Shown: positions 52,863 through 62,346, counted from the first letter of the stretch. The stretch: DNA of 64,000 nt from Deltaproteobacteria bacterium (GCA_020848905.1 JADLHG010000042.1:372001-436000); one strand, 5' to 3'. Made by a program: numbers and translations. Notes: generated from the letters alone by a model not told the origin.

Positions 52863-54206
52863 CTACGTCAGCCCGTAGCGGTCGAGGAGCCGGTGGCACG
52901 ACTGCCGGGAGAGCCCCGAGACGCGGGCCAGCTCCGAGATGTTTCCACCGCAGCGCGAGAGGAGCGCCGCGAGGTACTCCCGTTCGAAGCGTTCCGTCCA
53001 GACCCGCTTCCCCTCGTGAAACGGCACGTCGAGCGGGACGACGACCTCCCCGGCTGGCGGGCAGGGGCGGCCCTCTCCGTCCAGGTAGTACTGCGGAGTC
53101 ATCCCCGGCAGCAGCGCGAGTCGCTCCACCACGTTGCGCAGCTCCCTCACGTTTCCGGGCCAGGCGTGGGCCGAGAGCAGCTCCATCATCGACGAAGGGA
53201 TCGGCTGCGCCGGGTCGTGCCCGAGCTGTGCGAGGAAGTGCGCCACGAGCCGCGGGATCTCCTCGCGCCGCTCCCGCAGGGCGGGCAAACGGACGCGAAT
53301 CACCGATAGGCGAAAGAAGAGGTCCTGGCGAAATCGGCCGGCCTCCACCTCCTGCGACAGGTTGCGGTTGGTAGCCGCCACGAACCGCGCGTCGATGGCG
53401 CGCACCTGGGACTCCCCCACCCGCCGCACGGTGCGGCTCTCGAGCACGCGCAGGAGCTTCGGCTGGAGCTCGAGGGGCAGCTCGCCGAGCTCGTCCAGGA
53501 AGACCGTCCCCCCCTCGGCCTCTTCGAAGGGACCGGCCTTGGCGTGCGCCGCGCCGGTGAAGGCGCCCTTCGCGTGTCCGAAGAGCTCGCTCTCGATCAG
53601 CGCGGGCGGGATCGCGCCGCAGTCCAGGGCGATGAAGGGGCCCGTCTTGCGGGGCGAGAGCTCGTGGAGGGCGCGCGCGGCCAGCTCCTTGCCGGTTCCG
53701 GACTCCCCCTCGAGGAGCACCGTCGCCTCCGTAGGCGCGACGCGTTCTAGAATGGCGAATACCTGACGCATCGCCTCGCCGTGGCCGAGCAGTCCGCCGA
53801 GCCGGGTCCGTTTACTGAGGGGAAGTTCTAATTCCTCCGCCAGGGTCAGAAAGCGCAGGGTCGTGCCGCCGAGCTCGAGCTGCGCCCCCGAAGGAAGGTA
53901 GAGCGCCTCCGCGCGGTAGCCGTCCACGAAGGTCCCGTTGGTGCTGCCCAGATCCTTCAGCAGAAACCCCTCGCGCCGCGGCTCGACCGAGAGGTGGCGC
54001 GCGGAGACCGCCGGGTCCGTGAGGACGAGGTCGCAGGTCGGGTCGGTGCCAACTACGACGGGGCGCCCCTCGAGCGCGAGCTCCTTGCCGCGATCCGGCC
54101 CCTGCTCCACCGAGAGCCGGCTCGCGCGCACCACGAGCACGCTCCCCGCCCCCGGACGCTCGATGAGCCGCGTCCCGGCCTCCGCACGACCTCCGGCGCT
54201 CGTCAC
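52863..54206 (-). CDS. FHA-domain sigma-54-dependent transcriptional activator
   Basis: The GTG at 54206 overlaps the TPR stop (GTGA). The 447-residue protein has an N-terminal FHA domain (about 47-115: [33 protein letters not shown]), a AAA+ sigma-54 interaction domain with Walker A GESGTGKE (167-174), GAFTGA (214-219) and FLDELGELP, and a C-terminal Fis-type helix-turn-helix ([14 protein letters not shown]). The FHA domain replaces the usual receiver domain, so activation should depend on phosphothreonine, made by a Ser/Thr kinase such as the one encoded immediately downstream. No target -24/-12 promoter was identified with confidence. Confidence 0.94.
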   Translation of the reverse strand: MTSAGGRAEAGTRLIERPGAGSVLVVRASRLSVEQGPDRGKELALEGRPVVVGTDPTCDLVLTDPAVSARHLSVEPRREGFLLKDLGSTNGTFVDGYRAEALYLPSGAQLELGGTTLRFLTLAEELELPLSKRTRLGGLLGHGEAMRQVFAILERVAPTEATVLLEGESGTGKELAARALHELSPRKTGPFIALDCGAIPPALIESELFGHAKGAFTGAAHAKAGPFEEAEGGTVFLDELGELPLELQPKLLRVLESRTVRRVGESQVRAIDARFVAATNRNLSQEVEAGRFRQDLFFRLSVIRVRLPALRERREEIPRLVAHFLAQLGHDPAQPIPSSMMELLSAHAWPGNVRELRNVVERLALLPGMTPQYYLDGEGRPCPPAGEVVVPLDVPFHEGKRVWTERFEREYLAALLSRCGGNISELARVSGLSRQSCHRLLDRYGLT

Positions 54207-55468
54207 GGACGCGCCCCTCCTCCGCCGCCCGGTCGCGCCTTGCACTCCGCGGCGAGCTTCTCGAGCGTGTCGGCTGGAAGCTTGGGCTCGGTCGCCACGA
54301 AGGCGGCGAAGGCCTTCCGGGCCGCCGCGCAATTGCCGTCGGCGGCGTGCAGGCGACCGATGAGCAGGTGCGTCTTGTGAAACGAGGGGTCTATCCTGAG
54401 GGCCGCCCGGTACTCGCCCAGGGCGAGCGCGCTCTTGCCCCACTTGCGGTAGACCTGACCGAGGAGAGCGCGGAGCTCGGCCGACCGAGGCGAGAGCTTG
54501 CAGGCCTGCTTGAGGTGCGCGACCGCCTCGCCGTGGGCCCCCTTCTTCGTCAGGACCTGCGCGAGCCGGCGCCAGGCGGGGCTGTAGCTCGGGTCGAGCC
54601 GCGTCGCGGTCTTGAGCTCCCCGAGCGCCTCGTCCAGCTTGCCGCGCTCGAGCAGCAGGCCGCCGTAGTTGGCGCGGGCCATCGCGTCCTTCGGGGCGAG
54701 CTGTACGGCCAGCTTCAGCTGGCGTAGCGCTCCCTCGACGTCGTCCAATCGCTGGAGCGCCGCCCCCAGGTTGATGCGGACGTCCACGTCCTTGGGCTTG
54801 AGGCGCGCCGCGCGCACGTAGGCCTTCGCCGCGTCGCCGTAGCGCTTGGTGGCGTAGAGGACCAGTCCCAGGTTGAACCAGGCCTCCCCGTAGCTCGGCT
54901 TGTGCTGCACCGCCAGCTTCAGGTGCGCGAGCGCCGGCTCCTCCTCCCCCTCCTCGTGTAGCAGCGCCCCGAGGTTGTTGTGCGCCTCGGCCAGGCGCGC
55001 GTCCAGCTTGAGGCTCGCGCGGTAGTCGGCCTTCGCCTCCGCCGCCTTCTTCAGGCGCCCATGGCAGACGCCACGCTGATAGTACGCCCGTGCATCCTTG
55101 GGGTTCTCGCGGATCGCGTCGCTGAAGGCCGCCGCCGCCCCTGCGAGGTCGCCGCGCGCGAGGAGGTCCGCGCCGCGCTGCAGGTGTCCTCCTCCTGCCG
55201 CCGCCGCCGGGGCCCCCGCCAGGAGTGCGCAGAAGCCGAGCACCACGGCCAACGCCCTCGCGCGCTTAGGCGGCCGGCCACAATTAGCTGTGCAGGGATC
55301 GTGGTCGAGGCGCCCGGATGGCGAGGCGCGACGAGGGCGCATACCCGTCGGTACGCAACCGAGGAGCAACGAAGCCAGCCGGGATGCATCGGCCGCGAGG
55401 ATGCACCGGTAATTGTGGCCGGCCGCCTTAGGTTGCGATCCGCCCTGGTTCCTCATCCTGTCGCTCAT
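54203..55468 (-). CDS. TPR protein, signal-peptide region interrupted in frame by a palindromic element
   Basis: The ATG at 55468 overlaps the glnD stop (ATGA), giving 421 residues. Residues 1-13 read [13 protein letters not shown]. The next 54 residues are encoded by the palindromic element, and then [20 protein letters not shown] follows, a typical signal-peptide end. Removal of 162 bases with one TA retained would join the two halves in frame. The mature part is at least nine TPR repeats of 34 residues ([40 protein letters not shown]). An internal ATG at 55342, inside the element, is an alternative start that would keep the signal helix within about 50 residues of the N-terminus. It overlaps the sigma-54 activator gene. 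Confidence 0.8.
   Translation of the reverse strand: MSDRMRNQGGSQPKAAGHNYRCILAADASRLASLLLGCVPTGMRPRRASPSGRLDHDPCTANCGRPPKRARALAVVLGFCALLAGAPAAAAGGGHLQRGADLLARGDLAGAAAAFSDAIRENPKDARAYYQRGVCHGRLKKAAEAKADYRASLKLDARLAEAHNNLGALLHEEGEEEPALAHLKLAVQHKPSYGEAWFNLGLVLYATKRYGDAAKAYVRAARLKPKDVDVRINLGAALQRLDDVEGALRQLKLAVQLAPKDAMARANYGGLLLERGKLDEALGELKTATRLDPSYSPAWRRLAQVLTKKGAHGEAVAHLKQACKLSPRSAELRALLGQVYRKWGKSALALGEYRAALRIDPSFHKTHLLIGRLHAADGNCAAARKAFAAFVATEPKLPADTLEKLAAECKARPGGGGGARP
55265..55432. mobile_element. palindromic MITE-like element, copy 2, inside the TPR gene
   Basis: The ends are inverted repeats: GGCGGCCGGCCACAATTA-type arms at 55269-55286 and 55411-55428, 18 bases. They are flanked on both sides by TTA/TAA, which allows a TA target duplication (55267-55268 and 55429-55430). 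The insertion unit is then 162 bases, a multiple of three. Internal segments GCGCGACGAGGG (55326-55337) and ACCGAGGAGCAACG (55358-55371) are nearly identical to the reverse complement of the element at 31629-31791, with matching spacing (20 and 19 bases). No transposase is encoded. Confidence 0.75.
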
Positions 55469-58185
55469 CCGTCCCCCCGAGAGACGCTCTCGCGCACCGC
55501 CCGGGCGATCTCGGTCAGCCGCTCGGGGAGCGTCACTTTCTGACCCGTCGCGCGCTCCTGTAAATAGAAAACGTCGGTCACGCGCCCCGCCTCCGTCTCG
55601 ACTTTCGAGAAGAGAATCTCCAGCTCCAGGTCGGCCAGCGTCCGCGTCACGGCGTAGAGGAGTCCCACCCGGTCCGCCGTCTGGAGCTCGAGGATGGTAC
55701 ACCGCTCGGAGGCCTCGTTGTGGACGTGCACCTCCGTCGCCACCTTGGGGAGCGCCCGCGCCGGCAGGGCGGAGGGGCGAGTCGCGCGCGCCACCAGCTC
55801 GGATACCGCGTGCTCCCCTCGTAGCGCCCCTTCCAGCAGCGCGGCGAAGTCGCTCCACGCCCGGTAGTCCGCCGACGGAGGGCCGTGCACCCAGAAGACA
55901 TCGAGGGCGCGAGCCCGCCCGTGGTGCGGCCCTCCTCCCGGCCGGTCGGGCGGAAGCGTGTAGATCTGGGCCGCCAGCACCGAGATGCGCCGTGCGAGCA
56001 TCACGCCGGTCATCGTCGCCAAGAGCCCCGGCCCGTCGTCGCAGCAGATCGTGAGCTCCGTCGTGCTCGCGTCGTAGGGGCGCGTCCCGATCCGCACCAC
56101 TCCTTCGGGCTCCTGGTCCAGCTCGAGGGCTACGCCGAGGAAGTGCTGCAGCGCCTCCGGGGTGTGCGCGGCCAGGAGCGCCCTCGGGGCCCGCTCCACG
56201 ACCTGCTCGCCCGCGTCCCCCCAGTGGCGGCGAAGCAGCGCGCGCACGCTCTCCCGGCGGGTCCCGACCTCCTCCTCCCGTCGCGCGGCCGCCCCGTCGC
56301 CGTCCCGTAGCTCGTGGTACGTCTTCCGGTAGAGCTCGTCGAGCAGCGACGCCTTCCAGCTGGTGAGGTTTCCCGGGGCCGTCATCGCCGTGTCAGCCAC
56401 CGTGAGCAGGTAGAGGGCGCGGAGTCGTTCGACGTTGCCGACGAGCGCGGCGAAGTCGGCGATCACTCGATCGTCCCCGAGGTCCCTGCGCTGGGAGATG
56501 CGCGCCATGCTCAGGTGCTGCGCCACGAGGAAGACCGCCAGGTCCTGTTCCTCCCGCTCCAGCCCGAGCCGTGCCGCAACCCCTGCGACGAGCCGCGCCC
56601 CCTTTCCGCTGTGGTCGCTGCCGTACGGCTTGCCGACGTCGTGCAGCAGCGCCGCCAGGAGCAGGCTCCGCGAGGGCGGATCCTGGGTGGCTAGCGCGGC
56701 CGCGGTCGGCGAGAGATCCGGCTGCTCCCCGCGCGCGAAGGCGTGGAGGAGCTCGACGACGTAGAGCGAATGCTGGTCCACCGTGTAGACGTGGTGCACG
56801 TCGTGCTGCACCCTGCCCGTACACGGAGCGAGCTCCGGGATCACCGCGCAGAGGAGTCCCGCGTCGTGGAGCGACTGCAGCACCGAACGCCCGGCGCGAA
56901 CCGTCGCGTGCTGGAGGAGCTCGAGCCACCAGCGAGCTCCCTCCTCGGAGGCGGCGAGCTCGTGCCCCGGCTCCGACGCCGCCGCTTCGGCCAGCACGTC
57001 CCGCGTGGCCCGCGCGAGCTCGAGCCCCTCCGCCGCCGCGAGTGCGAAGCCCCGCAGCATCTCCGCGGGGCGCTCCCAGAACACCTCCGGGGCGAGGCAA
57101 ACCAGCTGCTGCCCCTGAACCTCCCACACGGGGTCGATCGACCGCACCTCGGCGGGCTGCACGTCGTTCCCCCCCGCCGGATTCACGCAGCACCGCTCGA
57201 GGATCCCGTCGGTCTCGATCACCACGGTTCGCGCGTGTCGGTAGTACGCGTGCATCAGCCGCTCTACCGCGGGAGCCGACGCGGCCGACCTCCGAACGCC
57301 CCGCACCTCCTGCTCGGGGAAGAGCCGCGGAGCCAGCACCTCCTGCAGGTCGAAGAGGAGACGGTCCTGGGCCCGCCCCGCAGCGAGGTGCGTCGCGAGC
57401 CGCAGGTTCTGCAGGAAGGCCCGGGCCTCGGCGAGCGCGCGGCACTGGCGCGCAGTGGCCGCCCCGACCCGGGGAAGTTCGTCGAGCTCGCCGAGCCCGT
57501 GGCGCGCGGTTGCCGCCCAGAGGGCCGTGTTCAGGTCTCGCAGCCCCCCCTTCCCGCTCTTCACGTTCGGCTCGAGGAGGTAGACCGACTCACCGAAGCG
57601 CGCGTGGCGGCGCGCCCGCTCCTCGGCCAGGGCCGCCACGAACTGGTTCACGTGTTCGGGGCCGAAGAACTCGCGGTAGGCACCAGCCGTCAGGGCGTGG
57701 TACGGGCCCTCGTCGCCGAGGAGGCGTCGGGCGTCGAGCAGAGCCGTCCGCATCGTCAGGTCCGAGGCCGCCAGGTCGAGCGCCTCGTCGACGCTACGTA
57801 CCGCGTGGCCCACCGTCAGCTTCGCGTCCCAGAGCGGGTACACGACGCGCTCGAGCAGCCGGTCCGCCATCTGCTCGGTCCCCGGCTGCCGGAGGATGAG
57901 CAGGTCCAGGTCGGAGAAGGGGTAGAGCTCGCGGCGACCGTAGCCGCCGAGCGCCACGAGGCAAACGTGCGCCTCGCCCAGTTCCTCCTCTCCGATGAGC
58001 GCGCCGAGGAGGGCGTCGTAGGCCGCAGCGAGCGCGCCGAAGAGCTCCGCCGGCGACTCCCCCCGCTCCAAGCCCATACGCATGGCCGCCCGCGCCTCCG
58101 CGACGTAGGACCTGCACGCCGTCTTGCGGGCCGCCCCGTCCAGGCGGCCGAGCTCTTCGATCGATGGGGCGTGCGAGGCGGTCAC
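55465..58185 (-). CDS. glnD: bifunctional PII uridylyltransferase / uridylyl-removing enzyme
   Basis: The 906-residue protein has the four-domain GlnD layout. The nucleotidyltransferase motif is GGYGRRELYPFSDLDLL (80-96), and an HD domain has ALLHDVGKPYGSDHSGKG near residue 495. Two C-terminal ACT domains follow (GPGLLATMTGVMLARRISVL, then DRVGLLYAVTRTLADLELEI). It adds UMP to PII proteins under nitrogen limitation and removes it when glutamine binds the ACT domains. It opens a cluster in which the TPR gene overlaps its stop. No glnB or glnA gene is present. Confidence 0.95.
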   Translation of the reverse strand: MTASHAPSIEELGRLDGAARKTACRSYVAEARAAMRMGLERGESPAELFGALAAAYDALLGALIGEEELGEAHVCLVALGGYGRRELYPFSDLDLLILRQPGTEQMADRLLERVVYPLWDAKLTVGHAVRSVDEALDLAASDLTMRTALLDARRLLGDEGPYHALTAGAYREFFGPEHVNQFVAALAEERARRHARFGESVYLLEPNVKSGKGGLRDLNTALWAATARHGLGELDELPRVGAATARQCRALAEARAFLQNLRLATHLAAGRAQDRLLFDLQEVLAPRLFPEQEVRGVRRSAASAPAVERLMHAYYRHARTVVIETDGILERCCVNPAGGNDVQPAEVRSIDPVWEVQGQQLVCLAPEVFWERPAEMLRGFALAAAEGLELARATRDVLAEAAASEPGHELAASEEGARWWLELLQHATVRAGRSVLQSLHDAGLLCAVIPELAPCTGRVQHDVHHVYTVDQHSLYVVELLHAFARGEQPDLSPTAAALATQDPPSRSLLLAALLHDVGKPYGSDHSGKGARLVAGVAARLGLEREEQDLAVFLVAQHLSMARISQRRDLGDDRVIADFAALVGNVERLRALYLLTVADTAMTAPGNLTSWKASLLDELYRKTYHELRDGDGAAARREEEVGTRRESVRALLRRHWGDAGEQVVERAPRALLAAHTPEALQHFLGVALELDQEPEGVVRIGTRPYDASTTELTICCDDGPGLLATMTGVMLARRISVLAAQIYTLPPDRPGGGPHHGRARALDVFWVHGPPSADYRAWSDFAALLEGALRGEHAVSELVARATRPSALPARALPKVATEVHVHNEASERCTILELQTADRVGLLYAVTRTLADLELEILFSKVETEAGRVTDVFYLQERATGQKVTLPERLTEIARAVRESVSRGDG

Positions 58186-58297
58186 CCTCCTTATGATAGC
58201 TCACCCGAGGGGCCGACGGACCCCACCGCGGGGAGGCGGCTCCGCTCTTGACACGACCCTCCGAACGCCGTTGACTCACCCCGACCGGAGGTATTCC

Positions 58298-58756
58298 ATG
58301 GCCGAGCTGAAGCTCCTCCCGCTTGACGAAGCCCTCAGTTCCCCGCAGCTCGAGAAGCTACAGGTCAAACTGGCGGAACTCGGAGTGAACGAGCTCCCCC
58401 CGTGTGACGACAGCCTGGATCTCGACGAGCCCCTGGGCGAGACGGCGCTGGCGGATTTCATGGACCGCCTCGAGTTCCACGACGTGGCCTGCCACATCTA
58501 TCTCCCCCTCGAATTCGACGGCCGCGTGAGCGTCGGGGGCCAGACCATCGGCAGCGCGCACGCCCTGGCCGGGGCGCTCGAAGACCTCCGCGAGGAGCTG
58601 AACCTCGGCGAGGAGGACGGGGACGAGGAGGAGGAGGACGACGACGCGGACGAGCTCGAACGCGTCGACCAGCATCTGATCTACGCCTGGCGGGCCTTCG
58701 CCAAGGCCGTCAACGAGTGTCTCGACCGCCAGATCCCGCTCCACGTGATCGCGTAG
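58298..58756 (+). CDS. small acidic protein, unknown
   Basis: The ATG at 58298 follows GGAGG (58287-58291). The 152-residue protein has no signal peptide. It has a folded N-terminal part (SPQLEKLQVKLAELGVNELP) and middle (DVACHIYLPLEFDGRVSVGG), then a run of about 17 Asp/Glu residues (about 111-125) and a helical end (LIYAWRAFAKAVNECLDRQI). Cytoplasmic location is likely. It is divergent from glnD and precedes the helicase gene by 39 bases. No family was recognised. Confidence 0.72.
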   Translation: MAELKLLPLDEALSSPQLEKLQVKLAELGVNELPPCDDSLDLDEPLGETALADFMDRLEFHDVACHIYLPLEFDGRVSVGGQTIGSAHALAGALEDLREELNLGEEDGDEEEEDDDADELERVDQHLIYAWRAFAKAVNECLDRQIPLHVIA

Positions 58757-58795
58757 CGCGGTGGGCCAGTCCTCGAGAGGGAGTTTTCGCGCATC

Positions 58796-60814
58796 GTGAC
58801 CCGGTACGTGTTGCGCACGGAGCGCCCTGCGGGCCGCGGCTCCGACTTCCTCTCCGAGCTCAACGAACAGCAACGCGCCGCGGTCCTGCACGGTGAAGGC
58901 CCGCTGCTGGTCATCGCGGGGGCCGGCAGCGGCAAGACCCGCACGCTGACCTACCGCGCCGCGCGGCTCATCGCCGACGGGCTCGCCCCCTCGCGGCTGC
59001 TCCTCTGCACCTTCACGAACCGCGCCGGCAAGGAGATGGTGCACCGGCTCGAGGGGCTGCTCGGCCTCGACCTTCGCCCGCTCTGGGCGGGCACCTTCCA
59101 CCACGTGGCGAACCTGGCCCTGCGCCGCCACGGCAGCGCGCTCGCCCTCCCCGAAAACTACGCCATCCTCGACCGCGAGGACGCCCGCGACCTGATGACG
59201 GTCTGCCTGGGGGAGACCGGCGCGGCGCTGCGCGAGAAGCGCTTCCCGGCCCCGGCGGTGCTCCTCCAGCTCGCCTCCGCCGTGGCCAACAGCCGCCTGC
59301 GGCCCGCGGAGGCCGTGCGCCTCCACGCCCCGCGCTTCTACGACCTGACCGACGAGCTCACCGCGATCCTCGACCGCTTCGCCCGCCGCAAAGAGCGGCT
59401 CGGCCTCCTCGACTATGACGACCTGCTCCTCGGTTTCCATCGACTCCTGTCGGACCCTGCGGGCCCGGCCGCCGAGCTCGTCGAGCGCTTCGAGCACGTG
59501 CTCGTCGACGAGTTCCAGGACACGAACCTCCTCCAGGGCGAGATCGTGGACCTCTGCGCCAGAGGACACGGCAACCTCACCGTGGTGGGCGACGACGCGC
59601 AGAGCATCTACGGCTTTCGCGGGGCGCATTTTCAGAACATCCTGGACTTCCCCGCACGCTACCCCGGCGCCCAGATCTTCAAGCTCGAGCTCAACTACCG
59701 CTCGAGCCCCGAGATCCTCTCGCTCGCGAACGCCTCCATCGCCTGCAACGTCCGCCAGTATCCCAAGGTGCTCCGGCCGACGCGCGCAGCGGGATCGCGG
59801 CCCGTGCTGCTCCCGCTCTTCGACGTCTACCAGCAGGCGGCCTTCGTCGCGCAGCGCGTCCTCGAGCTCTCGCAAGAGGAGCAGGTTCCCCTGCCCCAGA
59901 TCGCCGTGCTCTACCGCGCGCACGCCCATAGCCTCGAGCTCCAGGTGGAGCTGACCCGGCGCAAGATCCCCTACACCGTGCGCTCGGGGCTTCGCTTCTT
60001 CGAACAGGCCCACATCAAGGACGTGCTGGCCTACCTGCGCCTCGCCCACAACGGTGCGGACGCGCTCGCCTGGCAACGCGTGCTCAAGCTCTGGGCGGGG
60101 GTTGGCCAGCGAAGCTCGGGGCAGATCCTCTCGGCGGTAGCGAGCGAAGGCGCGGTCGCTCACGGCGCTCCGGTGGCTCACGGCGCCGCGGGGCGCCTGT
60201 CGGACGTGGCCCTTCGGGAGCGGCTCCCCGGCGCGGCCCGCCCCGCCGTCGCCCGCCTCGCCCAGCTCCTCCACGAGGTGGACGGCTGCGCGGGCCCCGC
60301 CGCGATGATCCAGCGCGTCGTCGAGGGGCACTATCGCGACTACGCCGGCTCGGCCTTCCCGAACGCCCAGACGCGCCTCGAGGACCTCGAGCAGCTCGCC
60401 GACTACGCGCGCCGCTTCGAGAGCCTCGAGCAGCTCCTCAGCGAGCTCGCGCTCCTCGCCGGCCTCACCGCCGAGGGGGTGGGTCCCGGCGAAGCCCCCG
60501 AGGAGAAGCTCACCCTGAGCACCGTGCATCAGGCGAAAGGCCTCGAGTGGCGGGTCGTCTTCTTGCTCTGGCTGTCGGAGGGCCGTTTCCCGCAGGCCTT
60601 GTCGGTCCGCACCGAGGCCGAGACCGAGGAGGAGCGCCGCCTCTTTTACGTGGCTGTCACGCGGGCCATGGAACAGCTCTACCTCTGCCAGGTCCGTTTC
60701 GAGGAGAGCGGCGACGGTCCCCGACGCCTGCTCCGCCTCTCGCGCTTCCTGAGCGAGCTGGCCGGCAACCACACCCCGTACGAACGCTGGGAGATCGAGG
60801 AGGCACCCGAGTGA
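58796..60814 (+). CDS. UvrD/Rep-family superfamily 1 DNA helicase
   Basis: The 672-residue protein starts at a GTG with GAGAGGGAG upstream. Motifs: Q-motif LNEQQRAAVLHGEGPL, Walker A AGAGSGKT (about 40-47), motif Ia TFTNRAGKEM, motif II VDEFQDTN, motif III VVGDDAQSIYGFRGA, motif IV/V LSTVHQAKGLEWRVVFLL and motif VI EEERRLFYVAVTRAMEQL. It unwinds DNA 3' to 5' in repair or replication restart. It is shorter than E. coli UvrD (720) because the C-terminal tail is missing, as in several short UvrD-like proteins. The HEAT gene begins in its stop codon. Confidence 0.94.
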   Translation: MTRYVLRTERPAGRGSDFLSELNEQQRAAVLHGEGPLLVIAGAGSGKTRTLTYRAARLIADGLAPSRLLLCTFTNRAGKEMVHRLEGLLGLDLRPLWAGTFHHVANLALRRHGSALALPENYAILDREDARDLMTVCLGETGAALREKRFPAPAVLLQLASAVANSRLRPAEAVRLHAPRFYDLTDELTAILDRFARRKERLGLLDYDDLLLGFHRLLSDPAGPAAELVERFEHVLVDEFQDTNLLQGEIVDLCARGHGNLTVVGDDAQSIYGFRGAHFQNILDFPARYPGAQIFKLELNYRSSPEILSLANASIACNVRQYPKVLRPTRAAGSRPVLLPLFDVYQQAAFVAQRVLELSQEEQVPLPQIAVLYRAHAHSLELQVELTRRKIPYTVRSGLRFFEQAHIKDVLAYLRLAHNGADALAWQRVLKLWAGVGQRSSGQILSAVASEGAVAHGAPVAHGAAGRLSDVALRERLPGAARPAVARLAQLLHEVDGCAGPAAMIQRVVEGHYRDYAGSAFPNAQTRLEDLEQLADYARRFESLEQLLSELALLAGLTAEGVGPGEAPEEKLTLSTVHQAKGLEWRVVFLLWLSEGRFPQALSVRTEAETEEERRLFYVAVTRAMEQLYLCQVRFEESGDGPRRLLRLSRFLSELAGNHTPYERWEIEEAPE

Positions 60815-61926
60815 TCCGTCTGACGCGTTTCAGCGCCGTAGCGGCGGCGCTCTGGCTCACGCTCGCGGTGGCGGGCTCTGGCCACGGAGCAGAGCCCACC
60901 GGTCCCCTCGCCACGCTCACCGGCCACAAGGACCCGCTGCGACGGGAGGCCGCTGCGCTCGCCCTTGGAGTCCGCGGCGACCGCGCCGCGCTCCCGGCGC
61001 TCCTGCAGCAGCTCGCGAAGGACCCCAACCCCTGGGTTCGCGCGCGCTGCGCCGAAGCGCTCGGGCTCATCGGCGACGGGGACGCGATCCGTCCACTGCG
61101 GGCGGCGCTGGCCCAAGAAAAGGTCGAGCGCGTGCGGAGGATCCTGGCCGAGGCCCTCGTACGCCTCGGTCAGCGGACCGGGCTCGAGGAGCTGATGTGG
61201 CAGCTCAAGGCCGGCACGAACCACGCCCGCGCCGAGGCGATGGCCTTCCTCGTCCGCCTCTTCGGCGAGCCGCTCGGCCAGGACGAAGCGGCCTGGTGGA
61301 CGCACCTGGCCGAGAGCGGCTATCGCTTCCTCTCGCAGCGTCCGCGCGGCAGCCCCGCGGTGGGCCAGCTCCGCGGCGCGCTGGGGGAGAGCGGCAAGAC
61401 GCGCCACGGTCCGTGGCTCGCCGGCGCGAAGGTGGCGGCGTGGAAGGTCGTCCCCGCCGTGGTGCTGAACCTGGGCCCCCTCGTCGGCCCCGTGGGCCTC
61501 AAGGAGCTCCAGGCCCTCGAGCAACGAACCGGGCCCATCCCCGACGGCGCGCTGCTCCTGCTTCGCACCGCCCACCGACAGACGACGGCGGCCCCGGGAA
61601 AGACGCCCTCGGCGCGCGCCCCCGCGCCTCCGGACGCCCGCCTCGCCGGGACGTCGCGCGGCCCGGGGCTCACCGAGGAGGGGGCGAGGTACCTCCTGAA
61701 GCGCGCCCCGCGTCTTCTCGGCGTGGCGATCGACGCCCCGACGCTGGATCTTCCGACGACCTCCGGACGCCCCGCGAGGACGCTCCTCCTCGCCGCCGGT
61801 CGCCTGGTCCTCGAGTCCCTCGACGACATGGACCGTCTGCCCCCCGTCGGCGCGCGGCTCATCCTGGTGGCCCCCTCCGGCGCGTCGCCCCCCGCGCCGG
61901 CCCTCGTCCTGGCGCTCTATCCGTAG
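60811..61926 (+). CDS. exported HEAT-repeat protein fused to a cyclase (kynurenine-formamidase-like) C-terminal domain
   Basis: The GTG at 60811 overlaps the helicase stop by 4 bases. The 371-residue protein has a signal peptide (about 1-27) and three or four HEAT repeats (about 35-130: NPWVRARCAEALGLIGDGDA). Residues 211-371 follow the C-terminal two-thirds of the PF04199 cyclase fold: VVPAVVLNLGPLVGPVGLKE, LEQRTGPIPDGALLLLRTAH, PGLTEEGARYLLKRAPRLLG, VAIDAPTLDL and the end LVLESLDDMDRLPPVGARLI. The N-terminal metal-binding motif HxGTHxDxPxH is absent, so catalysis of the usual kind is unlikely. It may bind a small molecule or be a degenerate enzyme. Confidence 0.72.
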   Translation: MIRLTRFSAVAAALWLTLAVAGSGHGAEPTGPLATLTGHKDPLRREAAALALGVRGDRAALPALLQQLAKDPNPWVRARCAEALGLIGDGDAIRPLRAALAQEKVERVRRILAEALVRLGQRTGLEELMWQLKAGTNHARAEAMAFLVRLFGEPLGQDEAAWWTHLAESGYRFLSQRPRGSPAVGQLRGALGESGKTRHGPWLAGAKVAAWKVVPAVVLNLGPLVGPVGLKELQALEQRTGPIPDGALLLLRTAHRQTTAAPGKTPSARAPAPPDARLAGTSRGPGLTEEGARYLLKRAPRLLGVAIDAPTLDLPTTSGRPARTLLLAAGRLVLESLDDMDRLPPVGARLILVAPSGASPPAPALVLALYP

Positions 61927-61941
61927 CGCGCCCGCGAGCCC

Positions 61942-62346
61942 TCAGTCCCCGAACTCCGCCCGCAGCTTCTCGTCCCACTCGTCGGCCACGCTCCCCATCG
62001 TGTCCAGGAGGTCCACGAACTCCTCGAAGTCCAGCCCCTCAAGGCCGCGCAGCGCGCGCAGGTAGACCACGTTCTTTTCCCGGTCGATGGCGAAGGCCGC
62101 GTCGCTCGTGCCGAGAAAGTTGAGCTCGAGGAGCTTCCGGTAGAGCTCCTCCGGACGCCGCCTCGGGACGCGCATGATCGGGCTCAGGAACATCAGCACG
62201 CGATGGTCCTCGAGCACGTTGATCCCGACGGTCGCGCTCCCGCGCTGGACCGACGAGTGGCCCTCGGCATTCAAGGGCTCGAGCTCCACCCCGACGAGCT
62301 CGCCGAAGCGCCTGAGGTAGCCGTCGATCGTCTCGCGATAGCTCAT
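61942..62346 (-). CDS. CesT/YbjN-like small protein
   Basis: The 134-residue protein has an alpha/beta fold: MSYRETIDGYLRRFGELVGV, VRRRPEELYRKLLELN-type helix, FLGTSDAAFAIDREKNVVYL and a C-terminal helix ending KLRAEFGD. The pattern matches the YbjN or Tir-chaperone (CesT) group, which in Myxococcota occurs without type III secretion. A chaperone or regulator role is inferred. It converges on the HEAT-cyclase gene and is followed upstream by a glycosyltransferase-like gene. Confidence 0.7.
   Translation of the reverse strand: MSYRETIDGYLRRFGELVGVELEPLNAEGHSSVQRGSATVGINVLEDHRVLMFLSPIMRVPRRRPEELYRKLLELNFLGTSDAAFAIDREKNVVYLRALRGLEGLDFEEFVDLLDTMGSVADEWDEKLRAEFGD

Noticed and set aside
55342-55468. 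Treating the element-encoded residues as an authentic N-terminal domain of the TPR protein
   Set aside because: The coding of these 54 residues coincides with a palindrome sharing core sequence with a non-coding copy at 31629, so insertion is the simpler explanation.
60811-61926. Annotation as a functional arylformamidase
   Set aside because: The metal-binding HxGTHxDxPxH motif is missing and the N-terminus is HEAT repeats, so only the fold is supported.
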